Position numbers and translations under genes: made by a program. 64,000 bases of DNA from an uncultured Olsenella sp. (GTDB lineage: Bacteria; Actinomycetota; Coriobacteriia; Coriobacteriales; Atopobiaceae): positions 1 through 64,000 of the forward strand of contig URLM01000005.1 of NCBI GenBank assembly GCA_900548775.1. The letters are read 5' to 3'. The notes beneath the pieces are model-generated. The model was not told the DNA's origin and made no database searches. It was given only the letters and a program-made list of their open reading frames with translations. Below are positions 42,235-51,043 of the stretch, piece by piece. Every line of letters begins with the position of its first letter. Positions within the stretch are counted from its first letter, which is position 1.

Positions 42235-43461
42235 TTCCGAGTCGATCTTCTTGCAGTCACGCACGAAGAAGACAACCAGTGAGAGAACAGCCATGAGGTA
42301 GGAGCCAACGCCTACCCAGCTTACGCCGTTCATGCTGAAGAGGTTCACCATGGGAACGGTGATCACGAGCGAGACCACGGTAGCGATCACGTTCCCGAGG
42401 AAGCTCGCCTTGTAGTCTCTGAGCGAGAGCAACAGGTCGTTCATGAACCAGGCGAAGGCAGTCACGAAGGTGCAGAGCACGGCCGGCCCAAGGAGGTAGC
42501 TGTACTCGACAATCTCCTGGCCGTAGAGCAGGGCGAGCACCCACTCCCCAAAGATGAGTATGAGAGCCGAGAAGGCCACGGTAATGCCAACGATCCCCTC
42601 GATGGTGCGCCTGAAGAGCTTGAGCGCCGATGCCTTGTCGTCCTTGAAGCGCTGGGCGAACTCGCCCATGAGGGGACTGTAGATGTAGGTGGCGCCCATC
42701 TGGACGATGGTCGCGGGGGATGCCACCGAGGAGTAGATGCCCAGGGCCGCCGTGCTCACGCTTGCCGCAAGGTACTGCTTGGGCACGGTTAGAACGGCGC
42801 TCGAGCACACCTGGGCTATTACGAGAGGCAGGAGCGTGGCAAGCGTGCGGGCAGCAGAGCGCAGGTCGATGACTGGCCTGGTGGACTCAAAGCCCCGTGC
42901 TCGCGGCATGTCATAGGCAAAGCAGATCGCCAGAGTCGAGACGGCCATGGAGGCGCAGGCGAGCACCAGTGAGTCCGAGAGCCACAGCACTGCCGAGAAG
43001 AGGGCGAGGTTGGAGATGCCCTGCATCATATACGAGCGCCCGATGTAGTCCATGCGCAGGTGGCGCTGGTCTATTGCGTGGAGACCCTCGATGAAGTTGG
43101 CGGCGAGCGATGACACCAGGTAGGCGACAATCGCCGGCACGGCATCAAATGAGCACGTGATAATTGCATAGATGGTGCCCGCCACGAAGGCGAGGACGCT
43201 CGTGAGAAGGCGCAGGCCCACGTACTCGCCAGAGCTATGCTCGCCACGCACGTCGGTCACCTGAACCGTGCGAAGGCGAAAGTCCGCGAAGGGGGCCACG
43301 AGGTTCGAGACGGACATGGCAAGCGAGAGGGCGCCCGCCGCGTCAAAGCCGTGCGAGAGGCGCACCACGGCGATGGTGACGAGGTAGTTGCAGCCAAGGC
43401 GGACGATCGAGCCCGCAGAGTTCCATGCGATGTTCTTCTTGAGCGAGAGGCCCTCAGCCAT
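42232..43461 (-). CDS. Polysaccharide flippase (MATE/Wzx-like)
   Basis: A 409-residue protein with about 12 hydrophobic segments, starting LKKNIAWNSAGSIVRLGCNY, which is the usual opening of Wzx/RfbX-type flippases that move lipid-linked glycan units across the membrane. The ATG at 43459-43461 overlaps the upstream GT2 gene by eight bases and has GGGAGG as ribosome site. Its partner polymerase is not visible in the window. Confidence 0.85.
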   Translation of the reverse strand: MAEGLSLKKNIAWNSAGSIVRLGCNYLVTIAVVRLSHGFDAAGALSLAMSVSNLVAPFADFRLRTVQVTDVRGEHSSGEYVGLRLLTSVLAFVAGTIYAIITCSFDAVPAIVAYLVSSLAANFIEGLHAIDQRHLRMDYIGRSYMMQGISNLALFSAVLWLSDSLVLACASMAVSTLAICFAYDMPRARGFESTRPVIDLRSAARTLATLLPLVIAQVCSSAVLTVPKQYLAASVSTAALGIYSSVASPATIVQMGATYIYSPLMGEFAQRFKDDKASALKLFRRTIEGIVGITVAFSALILIFGEWVLALLYGQEIVEYSYLLGPAVLCTFVTAFAWFMNDLLLSLRDYKASFLGNVIATVVSLVITVPMVNLFSMNGVSWVGVGSYLMAVLSLVVFFVRDCKKIDSE

Positions 43462-44338
43462 TGGACCTCCCCCCAAAGATGGTGTGGAACGCAAGGGTTG
43501 CCGGAAGCTCGCACAAGGCGGCGATCAGCTTGTTGGGAGCCTTCGAGATGCCGTGCTTCTCGCCTGACATGCGGCAGCCGACAAGGTAGAGCGTGGTCTC
43601 CCGGAACTTCCCCACAAGCGTCTGCGTGCGCTGCGCGCAATAGAGCTTGTGCTTGCGATAGCCGATGGGGTTCTCGCGCGCGTTCTTCGCAAAGTTCTTC
43701 GTGAGTCCGTCGGGAAGGTAATGGCAGATGGTGAGAATGGTGTTATCGGTCCTCATGAGGTAGCGCTCGTCGAGACGATAGTAGACGGAGGTCTCGGCAA
43801 TGAACTTCTCTCCAGGCGCAACGTCATAGGGGTACTGACGAAGCACGTCCGTCTTGTGGATGAGCGAGGTGTCCCCGGCAAAGTGGTACTTCTCGAAGAG
43901 GTCCCAGTACTTGACCTCGGTGACGCCGTCGGGAATCCAGGTGACCATCGGCGTATGCTCGTCGGTGCCTCTGAGCGCGACGATTCCGGCTATGCGGCTG
44001 TCATCGCGAATCTGCTCGTAGTCCTCGACGATGCGCACAACGGCACCGGGAACCAGGTGGTCATCGGAGTCGACGACAAAGAACAGCGGGCACTCGCAGA
44101 GCTCGACGCCCGTGTTGATTGCCCGGGGCTTCCCACCGTTTTCCTTGTGGACGTAGGTTATGTCTACCTTTCCCTCCTCTTTCCAGGAGGCGACAAGGGA
44201 GCCGGTCTCGTCGGTAGAGCCATCGTCGACGATGAGCCACATGAAGTCCTGAGAGGTCTGGGAGACGAGGCTCTCGTAGAGTGCGGGAAGGATGTAGGCA
44301 CGGTTGTATGTTGGCGTGAAGACGCAGACTGTTTTCAT
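43454..44338 (-). CDS. GT2-family glycosyltransferase
   Basis: A 294-residue GT-A enzyme: FTPTYNRAYILPALYESL, LIVDDGSTDET, ENGGKPRAIN and the metal site VVDSDDHLVPGAV. The C-terminal half is less conserved and probably determines the acceptor. The ATG follows CCGGAG. First gene of the leftward unit with flippase and LicD-A, so it adds a sugar to the surface polymer repeat. Confidence 0.87.
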   Translation of the reverse strand: MKTVCVFTPTYNRAYILPALYESLVSQTSQDFMWLIVDDGSTDETGSLVASWKEEGKVDITYVHKENGGKPRAINTGVELCECPLFFVVDSDDHLVPGAVVRIVEDYEQIRDDSRIAGIVALRGTDEHTPMVTWIPDGVTEVKYWDLFEKYHFAGDTSLIHKTDVLRQYPYDVAPGEKFIAETSVYYRLDERYLMRTDNTILTICHYLPDGLTKNFAKNARENPIGYRKHKLYCAQRTQTLVGKFRETTLYLVGCRMSGEKHGISKAPNKLIAALCELPATLAFHTIFGGRSNG

Positions 44339-44537
44339 GCGATTGCTCCGGTAGGCAACAGAATGCGCAAGGCGATTGCGCGTGCATCAGACTATTCTTG
44401 CATGCGTTGCCGGAGACAGTGCGCCGCCCATCAACCAACCGGAAAATAACCAGAGACTCGCTTTGCATCTGGGGTGAGCCGGTAACGGAGAGCTTACAAT
44501 CGACCATACAGTCTGCGGCAATCTGAACGGGGACGAG

Positions 44538-45338
44538 ATGGGACAGGGACGCATCGACAACGACGAGATGAAGGCCATCGAGCTCGACATCATGCGAGAG
44601 CTCTACCGGGTGTGCCATGAGGAGAATCTGCACTGCGCCATGGCGTACGGCACGCTCCTGGGAGCGGTACGACACCACGGCTTCATCCCCTGGGACGACG
44701 ACATCGACCTCATCATGCCGCGAGATGACTACGAGCGCCTGCCCGAGGCGTTCGCGCGGCTTTCTTCCAAGCCCTACTACAAGATCATCTGGTACCGCGA
44801 CCGCTCCTCCATCTACCCCTTCATCAAGGTCGTGGACACGCGCACCGAGGTCATCGAGCACTATGTCGACGAGCGATGGTGCCGCACCGGCGTCTGGGTC
44901 GACGTATTCCCCATAGACGGGATTGGGTCAAGCGACAAGCCCTTCGAGGAGATAGGAAAGCTCAGGCGTAAGTATGACTATCTGACCGCAAACGTCCATG
45001 AGGGTTCCTCGACCATAAGCCTTCTGGGGAAGCGCGTGCTCAAGGCGGTGATGCCCAAGGAGGATATCTACCTGATAGCCCTGCACATTGATGACATCGC
45101 CCGAGCCATACCGCTTGGCGAAAGCGAGGAGGTTGCCCAGCTTGCCTGGCCATTCGGGGCGAGCGAGCGCATGCCTCGCTCGATCGTCTTCGATACCTGC
45201 CCATACGACTTCGAGGGCGAGCAGTTCGATGGCCCACGGGACTTTGACCTCTACCTCACCCGCCTGTACGGTGACTACATGACCCCTCCCCCCGAGGACA
45301 AGCGCATGCCCCACTACGTGGACGCTCGCTGGGTGTAG
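44538..45338 (+). CDS. LicD-family phosphotransferase B
   Basis: A 266-residue LicD protein on the opposite strand to LicD-A. It has AMAYGTLLGAVRHHGFIPWD, DDDIDLIMPRDDYERL and VWVDVFPIDGI, the complete set of family motifs, and ends with a LTRLYGDYMTPPP segment typical of LicD. Two LicD proteins with different sequences suggest two acceptor positions or two phospho-head groups. It stands alone between leftward genes; the 199 bases upstream, which must hold promoters in both directions, show no motif I can name. Confidence 0.88.
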   Translation: MGQGRIDNDEMKAIELDIMRELYRVCHEENLHCAMAYGTLLGAVRHHGFIPWDDDIDLIMPRDDYERLPEAFARLSSKPYYKIIWYRDRSSIYPFIKVVDTRTEVIEHYVDERWCRTGVWVDVFPIDGIGSSDKPFEEIGKLRRKYDYLTANVHEGSSTISLLGKRVLKAVMPKEDIYLIALHIDDIARAIPLGESEEVAQLAWPFGASERMPRSIVFDTCPYDFEGEQFDGPRDFDLYLTRLYGDYMTPPPEDKRMPHYVDARWV

Positions 45339-45348
45339 CCGGTAGCAG

Positions 45349-45404
45349 CGGGTGCCTTGGCACCCGATACGCTCGCCGAGAAGGGGTTAGCTCTTCTCGG
45401 CGAG
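45349..45404. terminator. Two hairpins between convergent licD-B and GT4 genes
   Basis: CGGGTGCC/GGCACCCG (45349-45366) is a perfect 8-bp stem with a TT loop. CTCGCCGAGAAG (45372-45383) and CTTCTCGGCGAG (45393-45404) are perfect 12-base arms whose 9-base loop contains the stop codon of the leftward GT4 gene (45387-45389). No T-tract, so terminator strength is uncertain. Confidence 0.55.
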
Positions 45405-46535
45405 CTCAAATGCCCGTTCGAGCGCCTGGACAGTCCCCTGCCAGGAGAGGTTCTTCTCGACATGGGCGCGGAGCCCCAGCGAGCGAGCCGGCCCCCACGA
45501 CTCTGCGACTTGCCGAATGCCTGCGGCCATCGACTTGGGCTCGCGGTCTGGCGTGATGCAGCCAAAGGTCTCCCCGTCCCCGCAAAGCACCTCGCGAGCG
45601 CCGCCCACATCCGGCACCACGCAGGGAACGCCCCAAGCGCCCGCTTCCAGAAGCGAGGTGCAGAAGCCTTCCGAGCGCGTGGGAAGGCAGAAGGTATTCG
45701 CCTGCGAGAGGAGCGCGGAGAGGTCCGGGTGGCAGAGGTTGCCCACCAGATGGGCATTGGTGGGAAGGTCGTGCTCGAGTTGTGGACGGAGCGCCCCCTC
45801 GCCCGCCAGCACGGCAACGTAGCGCTCGCCAAGCTCGCGCATTGCCTCGATGAGACGCTCGGGGCCCTTCTCGGGGGCCAGCCTGCCCACGAAGGCCACG
45901 AGCGTCTTGTCCTCGGGGATGCCGAGTTCTTTGCGGAAGTCCCTTCCCGAGGACTCCCCCCTGAACGAGGCGGCGTCAATCGCGTTGGGAATGACTAGCT
46001 GCGTCTGTATCCCAAAGGTCGCAAGCCATGCGGCGCTCTTCTCGCTGATGCCGGCGAAGGTGGCCCCCAGCGAGACATCGCGCGCGGTCATGTGGCGCTC
46101 CCACGCATGGGCGGCGGAATCGAGCGCTCCACCGCGACCAAAGGTGAGCCAGGCAGACCCATGGTCGAGAAGGACAGCCGGTAGGCCCCGCCGGCGAGCA
46201 AAGCGAAGGCCCGTGACGGAAGTGCCATAGAAACGGGTGTTCACGAGGACGCGGTCCACGCCGAGGCCCGAGACCGCATCGAGCAACTGGCTCTCGTGGC
46301 TATCATGGCGCGAGAGCGGAAGTCTCCCGCCCATGAGCTGGACGCTGGGCAGCCGCACGATCCGGACACCGTCTGCCTGGACCTCGACCTCGTCCACGCC
46401 CTCACGCGCAGACGTCACCACGCAAACCCGGTCTCCACCGGAGACAAGCTGATGGGCAAGGTTCGCGGTGAACGTCTCGACGCCCCCCACGTGAGGGAGG
46501 TACTGGGCGGAGAAGATGGCGTACGTTTTCGACAT
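45387..46535 (-). CDS. GT4-family glycosyltransferase
   Basis: A 382-residue GT-B enzyme. The N-terminus YLPHVGGVETFTANLAHQL has the donor-side glycine motif; VAFVGRLAPEKGPERLIEAM and PTRSEGFCTSLLEAGAWGVP (the EX7E-type motif) are the GT4 hallmarks. It starts nine bases after the wHTH-cytidylyltransferase stop and so is probably the last gene of the five-gene ABC importer operon. Likely transfers a hexose to a lipid-linked glycan. Confidence 0.87.
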   Translation of the reverse strand: MSKTYAIFSAQYLPHVGGVETFTANLAHQLVSGGDRVCVVTSAREGVDEVEVQADGVRIVRLPSVQLMGGRLPLSRHDSHESQLLDAVSGLGVDRVLVNTRFYGTSVTGLRFARRRGLPAVLLDHGSAWLTFGRGGALDSAAHAWERHMTARDVSLGATFAGISEKSAAWLATFGIQTQLVIPNAIDAASFRGESSGRDFRKELGIPEDKTLVAFVGRLAPEKGPERLIEAMRELGERYVAVLAGEGALRPQLEHDLPTNAHLVGNLCHPDLSALLSQANTFCLPTRSEGFCTSLLEAGAWGVPCVVPDVGGAREVLCGDGETFGCITPDREPKSMAAGIRQVAESWGPARSLGLRAHVEKNLSWQGTVQALERAFELAEKS

Positions 46536-46544
46536 GCGGCCAGT

Positions 46545-47432
46545 CTAGCAATCGTAGGTGGGATCGATGGCCTTGAGCTCGCGGAAGGAGTCGATCTCGG
46601 TCACGTCTGCAAGCGAGCACTCGCGCGCATAGACCTTGTACTTGTCCGCAAAGTACGTGAGAGGAGCCTCATCCCAGAAGCGTTCCTTGCCACCGGGCAT
46701 CGCGAACGTTGCGGGAATGTCCTCCGCAAGCCTGGCACCATCCTCGGGCGTCCAGAAGGAGATGCCAACCATCTGCCACACTCCGCCTTCGCCACCGATG
46801 CCCATGTGCTTGATGACGCCATTCTTGACCTGGAAGCACCAGTCGTCCGAGCGATCCATGGGAATGCCGAGGTAGTTAGAGCGGTCCTGGTACCGGGTGA
46901 CGAGGTTGGGGCTTCTCAGGAGCAGGTCCGACTCAAAGACGTAGGCGCTCTGGAGAAGGTCCTTCGCCGCGACCATGCTCGAGATGTTGTTTGCCTCGTT
47001 GTAGAGGGGGTTGTCGATGAACTTGATGGTGGGGTACTTGTAGAGGAGCTGGTCGAACTGCTCGCCAAGATACCCGCGAACGACGTAGACCTCGGTGATG
47101 CCCGCCGCGTAGACTGCATCGAGGATGGTGTCGATGATGCGCTTGCCGCCAACGCGCACCAAGGGCTTGGGCGTGTTGAGCGTAACGGGCACCATACGTG
47201 AGCCAAAGCCCGCGGCGATGAGCACCGCGCGCTTCGCACGGAAGGGCTCCAGGGCCTCCAGCCCCTCGTCGGTCACGCTTCTGTTGGCAATGAACCCCAG
47301 GTCGGAGAGATTGGAAATCGCCTCGTTCACGCTGCCGACGGACATACCGGTCTGCGCCGCCAGGGCGCGCTGGGTTAGCGGAGCGGAAGCGGTGGCCATT
47401 GTCGAGAGGACGAGAAACTCCTTGTGCGTCAT
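46545..47432 (-). CDS. Winged-helix protein fused to LicC-type cytidylyltransferase
   Basis: A 295-residue fusion. Residues 1-66 form a winged helix (LTQRALAAQTGMSVGSVNEA, LSDLGFIANRSVTDEG). From residue 69 a sugar-nucleotidyltransferase fold opens with AVLIAAGFGSRMVPVTLNTP and KPLVRVGG; YNEANNISSMVAAKDL matches LicC/PntC-type enzymes that make CDP-choline or CDP-aminoethylphosphonate. It starts seven bases after the ABC permease gene, so the transported compound may be its substrate. The choice between phosphocholine and 2-aminoethylphosphonate is inference. Confidence 0.82.
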   Translation of the reverse strand: MTHKEFLVLSTMATASAPLTQRALAAQTGMSVGSVNEAISNLSDLGFIANRSVTDEGLEALEPFRAKRAVLIAAGFGSRMVPVTLNTPKPLVRVGGKRIIDTILDAVYAAGITEVYVVRGYLGEQFDQLLYKYPTIKFIDNPLYNEANNISSMVAAKDLLQSAYVFESDLLLRSPNLVTRYQDRSNYLGIPMDRSDDWCFQVKNGVIKHMGIGGEGGVWQMVGISFWTPEDGARLAEDIPATFAMPGGKERFWDEAPLTYFADKYKVYARECSLADVTEIDSFRELKAIDPTYDC

Positions 47433-47439
47433 AAGCAGA

Positions 47440-49062
47440 TTACCTCCCTATGGACGGAGCGCATGAAGTGCTCCTTTGCTGTGCATGACGGTAGTGCCTC
47501 ATGACGGCAACCGCCACCTTCTCGATCACGTTCGTGACAAGTATGAGGACAGAAACAAACGCCGCGCACTCGACGAGGCGCTGTGCGTCGAGGTCGGTCA
47601 CAAGCAGCGCGAGCGGCATGTCAAGCGTAGTTGAGAGAAACGAGACGGCAGAGATGGTCACCATGCAGTTGACGAAGAAGAACGAGAACATCTCGGCAAT
47701 GGTGTCCTTGGTCTCGGGGACGAGCACGTCCAACACAATGCGAGCACGCCCCACGCCCATCGTCTGACCAACCGCCTCGAGATTTCTGTTCACCTTTGAA
47801 AGCGAATTGTAAGCCATGAGATAGGGCGAGGCAATGAAGTGCACCAGGTTCACCAGGATGAGGATGGCAAAGGTCCCGTAGATGGGGGAACCTCCAAACG
47901 CGAGCGAGAAAGCCAGGCCAAGCACAATGCCGGGCACGGCAAGCGTGGTAACCGAGGCAAGGTGCAGGAAGCGCGCGGAGAAGCCGCCAACCCGCGCGGT
48001 GATGTAGGCGACGAGGTACGAGAGCGCCGTTCCGAGCACGGAAGTCACAATCGCGATGAAGAGCGAGTTCACCCAGTATGAACCGGCACCCATGGTGAAG
48101 GCCCGTCCCACGTTCGCCAGGGTCGGAGTGAGGTCGAGGGGATACTTCGTCACAAAAGCGACCATGCAGAATGTTGCGATGGGCGCAAGCAGGATGAACG
48201 TCACCGTAATCGCAGCTACGTAGCCAAAAAGATCCCTGCCTGCACGTGGCCTCGGTGAAAAGCAGCGCGAGACGTAGCGCACCCTCGAGTGGTCTCTCGC
48301 CAAAACGTCAACGAGAAAATCGACGACTGCGGGGATGAGCAAGACGAATCCGATTGCAGCTCCAGTGTCAAAGTCCAGGAGGCCAACGGCGTTCTGGTAC
48401 ATGAGCACAGGCAGCGTCGTGACCTTGCCGCCGACCATGAGTGGCACGCCATAGTCCGTAATCACGAGCGCGAAGGTCGCAAATACGGCAGACACGAGGG
48501 GCTTTCTCAGGAATGGAAGGGTGATGCGAGCGAATTGGCTGCGCTTTGGTATGCCCAGCACGTCTGCCGCCTGGTAGGGGGTGGCATCCTCATAGCGCAT
48601 CACGTCGTAGATCATGAGAAACGCCGGAGGGAACGAGTAGAGAAACGACCCCATGACGATTCCCGGAAACCCGTAGATGGACCACGACCCATGGAGGAGG
48701 TTCGTGAGCATGCCGTTTGACCCCAGGAGATACACAAGGCTCATGCCATGGGCAAGCGACGGGACGAGCATGGGGACCGTGAGCAGAACGGCAAAGGCGC
48801 CCTTCCCGCGTACGGCAGTTCTGCAGAGCGCCCAAGCCATGAGGAGCGCCGCGGACACCGAGAGAATCGTGGTAACGGAGGCTACCGCAAGCGAGTTTTC
48901 GCAGGCGGTCACGAAGGCCTGTGTTCCAAAGACCATTCTGACCTCAGGGTCGGCAAGCCTCGATAACATCCCGACGAGCGGAAGCCCCACTGCAAGGAGG
49001 AAGAAGAGGGCGAGGGCGACCTCGAGTGACCCCAGGGCACCCGAGCTTTTTCTCCGTGTCAT
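47440..49062 (-). CDS. ABC importer permease, fused two-module type (ferric/aminoethylphosphonate class)
   Basis: A 540-residue permease with about 12 membrane segments arranged as two homologous halves, each with an EAA-type loop (YQAADVLGIPKRSQFARITL near residue 195; VGQTMGVGRARIVLDVLVP near 455). This fused layout is typical of FbpB/SfuB and of the PhnU-type aminoethylphosphonate permeases. It lies between the ATPase gene and the cytidylyltransferase gene with gaps of eight and seven bases. The neighbours favour an organic phospho-amine or choline-like substrate over iron. Confidence 0.83.
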   Translation of the reverse strand: MTRRKSSGALGSLEVALALFFLLAVGLPLVGMLSRLADPEVRMVFGTQAFVTACENSLAVASVTTILSVSAALLMAWALCRTAVRGKGAFAVLLTVPMLVPSLAHGMSLVYLLGSNGMLTNLLHGSWSIYGFPGIVMGSFLYSFPPAFLMIYDVMRYEDATPYQAADVLGIPKRSQFARITLPFLRKPLVSAVFATFALVITDYGVPLMVGGKVTTLPVLMYQNAVGLLDFDTGAAIGFVLLIPAVVDFLVDVLARDHSRVRYVSRCFSPRPRAGRDLFGYVAAITVTFILLAPIATFCMVAFVTKYPLDLTPTLANVGRAFTMGAGSYWVNSLFIAIVTSVLGTALSYLVAYITARVGGFSARFLHLASVTTLAVPGIVLGLAFSLAFGGSPIYGTFAILILVNLVHFIASPYLMAYNSLSKVNRNLEAVGQTMGVGRARIVLDVLVPETKDTIAEMFSFFFVNCMVTISAVSFLSTTLDMPLALLVTDLDAQRLVECAAFVSVLILVTNVIEKVAVAVMRHYRHAQQRSTSCAPSIGR

Positions 49063-49070
49063 TTGGACCC

Positions 49071-49886
49071 CTAGCTCAATGGCGAGGCGAACCTCGCGAG
49101 AGAATCGTACTTGGTCTTGAGGTTTCCCACCACAAAGTCGCGAACGTAGTCGTCAGCTGGGCTCTCGACGATCCTCAGCGGCTCGCCAATCTGGTGAATG
49201 ACTCCCCCACCCATCACCATGACACGATCAGCCAGGGCAAACGCCTCCTCCTGGTCATGGGTGATGAAGATCATCGTGGTTCCGTGAACGCGCTGGATGT
49301 CCTTGAGCTGCGAGCGCAGGGCAAGGCGCGCGTCAGCGTCAAGCCCGCTCGTAGGCTCGTCAAAGAGGATGATCTCGGGGTTCAGGGCCAGCGTCCGCGC
49401 GATGGACACGCGCTGCATCTGCCCGCCGGACAGCCCCGTCACGGGCTTGTCGGCATAGTCAGCCATGCCAAGGCTCGCTAGCGCGTCAAGCGCAATCTGG
49501 GTACGGCGCACACGCCGAGCCGGGTCGAAGCGCAGCGCATACTCGACGTTGCCAAGCGCTGTCATGTTCTCGAAGAGCGCATAGTCCTGAAAGACTATCC
49601 CCATGTGTCGTTTGCTTGGGTCGGCATCCGTGATGTCCGCTCCGTCGAGAACCACGCTTCCGCCATCTGGCCGTTCAAGGCCGATGAGGATGCGCAGTAT
49701 GGTCGACTTGCCACACCCCGAGGGGCCGAGTATCGACAGGAACTCGCCCTTGTGCACGTCGAAACTCACACCATGGAGCACCTCTAGACCGTCAAACGTC
49801 TTCGAAATTGCGCGGACGGATAGCTTTGGGGTTTCATGTGCATCTAACCCTGAGTACTGAGCTGTCATGGTTGTTAGTGACTCCAT
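49071..49886 (-). CDS. ABC importer ATPase
   Basis: ATPase of the importer, 271 residues from the first ATG. Walker A GPSGCGKST, VFQDYALFENMTALGNVEYA (Q-loop), signature GLSGGQMQRVSIARTL, Walker B ILFDEPTSGLD, switch His in FITHDQEEAFALADR. It matches the POT/Fbp-like subfamily. The start is ambiguous: ATG at 49886 overlaps the binding-protein gene by 13 bases, while ATG at 49868 begins shortly after it; neither has an ideal ribosome site. Confidence 0.88.
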   Translation of the reverse strand: MESLTTMTAQYSGLDAHETPKLSVRAISKTFDGLEVLHGVSFDVHKGEFLSILGPSGCGKSTILRILIGLERPDGGSVVLDGADITDADPSKRHMGIVFQDYALFENMTALGNVEYALRFDPARRVRRTQIALDALASLGMADYADKPVTGLSGGQMQRVSIARTLALNPEIILFDEPTSGLDADARLALRSQLKDIQRVHGTTMIFITHDQEEAFALADRVMVMGGGVIHQIGEPLRIVESPADDYVRDFVVGNLKTKYDSLARFASPLS

Positions 49887-50902
49887 CTCTCGAGCAGGCG
49901 CATCTTCTCGTCCACGTCGGTGATGCCGGTCATGTCGGCGTAGGTGATGTCCTTTGGATAGTTGGCGATCTCAGGCGTGACCCCAACCAGGACCTGGTCG
50001 GGGACGTACGTCTCGTTATCGAGGCGCACACCCTCGGTGCAGAGCCAGCCAAAGACGTCGTGGACGGCCTTGCGGCCGCCATGGCCCTTGATGATTCCCG
50101 ATCCATACACGTCCCAAGGCGAGCCCTCCTCAAAGAAGTGCACGGAAAGAGGTGCGCCCTCGTTTATTTCCGACACGGCGTGGTAGGTCATGCCAAAGCC
50201 CACGCCAGCCTCGCCCTGCACCAGAGCGTTCACGGGACCGGAGCCCGACGAGGTGAACTGGTAGACGTTGTTCGCAAGCGAATCAAAGTAGTCGAACGCG
50301 GCATCCTCGCCCCACGCGTTCACGAGACTCTTGAGGAAGTTGTAGCCGGTGCCGGAGGTCTTGGGATTGGGCATGCAGACCACGCCCGCATATACCGGGT
50401 CGAGAAGGTCCTGGTACGAGGTGGGAGTGGGAATGCCTCGTTCGGAGAGGACATCGTCGTTCGTGGCGACGCAGGCACTCTCTCGCGAGAAGGGAAAATA
50501 GCGGTCTTCAGGGTCGCGGAGGTCCTCGCAGAAGATGGACTCGTCGAAGTCCGAGAGGACCTCGAGGCTGTCTGATACCTGGTTGATATAGCCGCCCTCG
50601 AGGTCCATCACGATGTCAGCCTCGGAGGCGGTGCCCTCCATCCGAAGGCGCGCGGCGCAGTTGCCCGTCGTGATGTAGTGCATGCGAATGTCGTAGTCCG
50701 GGAAAGCCTCGCGCAGGGCGGTCATCTGGGTCTCGTTGCGAATCCCCTCGCCACACGAGTAGATGACTACGGATTTTTCGGAGGTCTCCCCCGCCCCCGC
50801 AAAGGCACCGAGTCCCAAACAGGTTACGGCACCAACGGAGAGCGTAAGAAACCCCCTCCGAGTGATATCGGAGGGGGCGTTGCCAACGTGTCTTGCTCCC
50901 AT
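49874..50902 (-). CDS. ABC importer substrate-binding protein with Tat signal
   Basis: An extracellular solute-binding protein of about 342 residues. The N-terminus has a twin-arginine motif TRRGFLTLS followed by a hydrophobic stretch; VTCLGLG is a poor lipobox, so lipidation is doubtful. The fold pattern VVIYSCGEGIRNETQMTALR and FPDYDIRMHYITTGNCAARL is that of Fbp/PhnS-type receptors, with KTSGTGYNFLKSLV as ligand-contact loop. No tyrosine pair typical of ferric-binding proteins was evident. ATG at 50902 is preferred to one six codons earlier. First gene of the leftward operon ending in GT4. Confidence 0.82.
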   Translation of the reverse strand: MGARHVGNAPSDITRRGFLTLSVGAVTCLGLGAFAGAGETSEKSVVIYSCGEGIRNETQMTALREAFPDYDIRMHYITTGNCAARLRMEGTASEADIVMDLEGGYINQVSDSLEVLSDFDESIFCEDLRDPEDRYFPFSRESACVATNDDVLSERGIPTPTSYQDLLDPVYAGVVCMPNPKTSGTGYNFLKSLVNAWGEDAAFDYFDSLANNVYQFTSSGSGPVNALVQGEAGVGFGMTYHAVSEINEGAPLSVHFFEEGSPWDVYGSGIIKGHGGRKAVHDVFGWLCTEGVRLDNETYVPDQVLVGVTPEIANYPKDITYADMTGITDVDEKMRLLERWSH

Positions 50903-50986
50903 CGTCACACCACCAGCCATCTGTTATGAACGCATCATCACTTCGTAATGAAAACATCTCGTTCATTCTATAGGCTATTGTGTAAC

Positions 50987-50996
50987 AAGTTGAACA
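50987..50996 (-). promoter_or_regulatory. Candidate operator upstream of the ABC importer operon
   Basis: TGTTCAACTT read on the minus strand, about 85 bases upstream of the binding-protein start. The identical 10-mer occurs at 52916-52925 upstream of the wHTH-LicC-LicA gene. The rest of 50903-51043 shows no other element. Confidence 0.4.
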
Positions 50997-51043
50997 GTTG
51001 ACGCTCGAACGTAACAAACTTCAGGAATCTGGAGCCAAGCTGT

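Noticed and set aside
47440..50902. Plain ferric iron importer
   Set aside because: The permease class would allow it, but the operon continues into a cytidylyltransferase and a glycosyltransferase, and the binding protein does not show an evident tyrosine iron site; iron remains a fallback.
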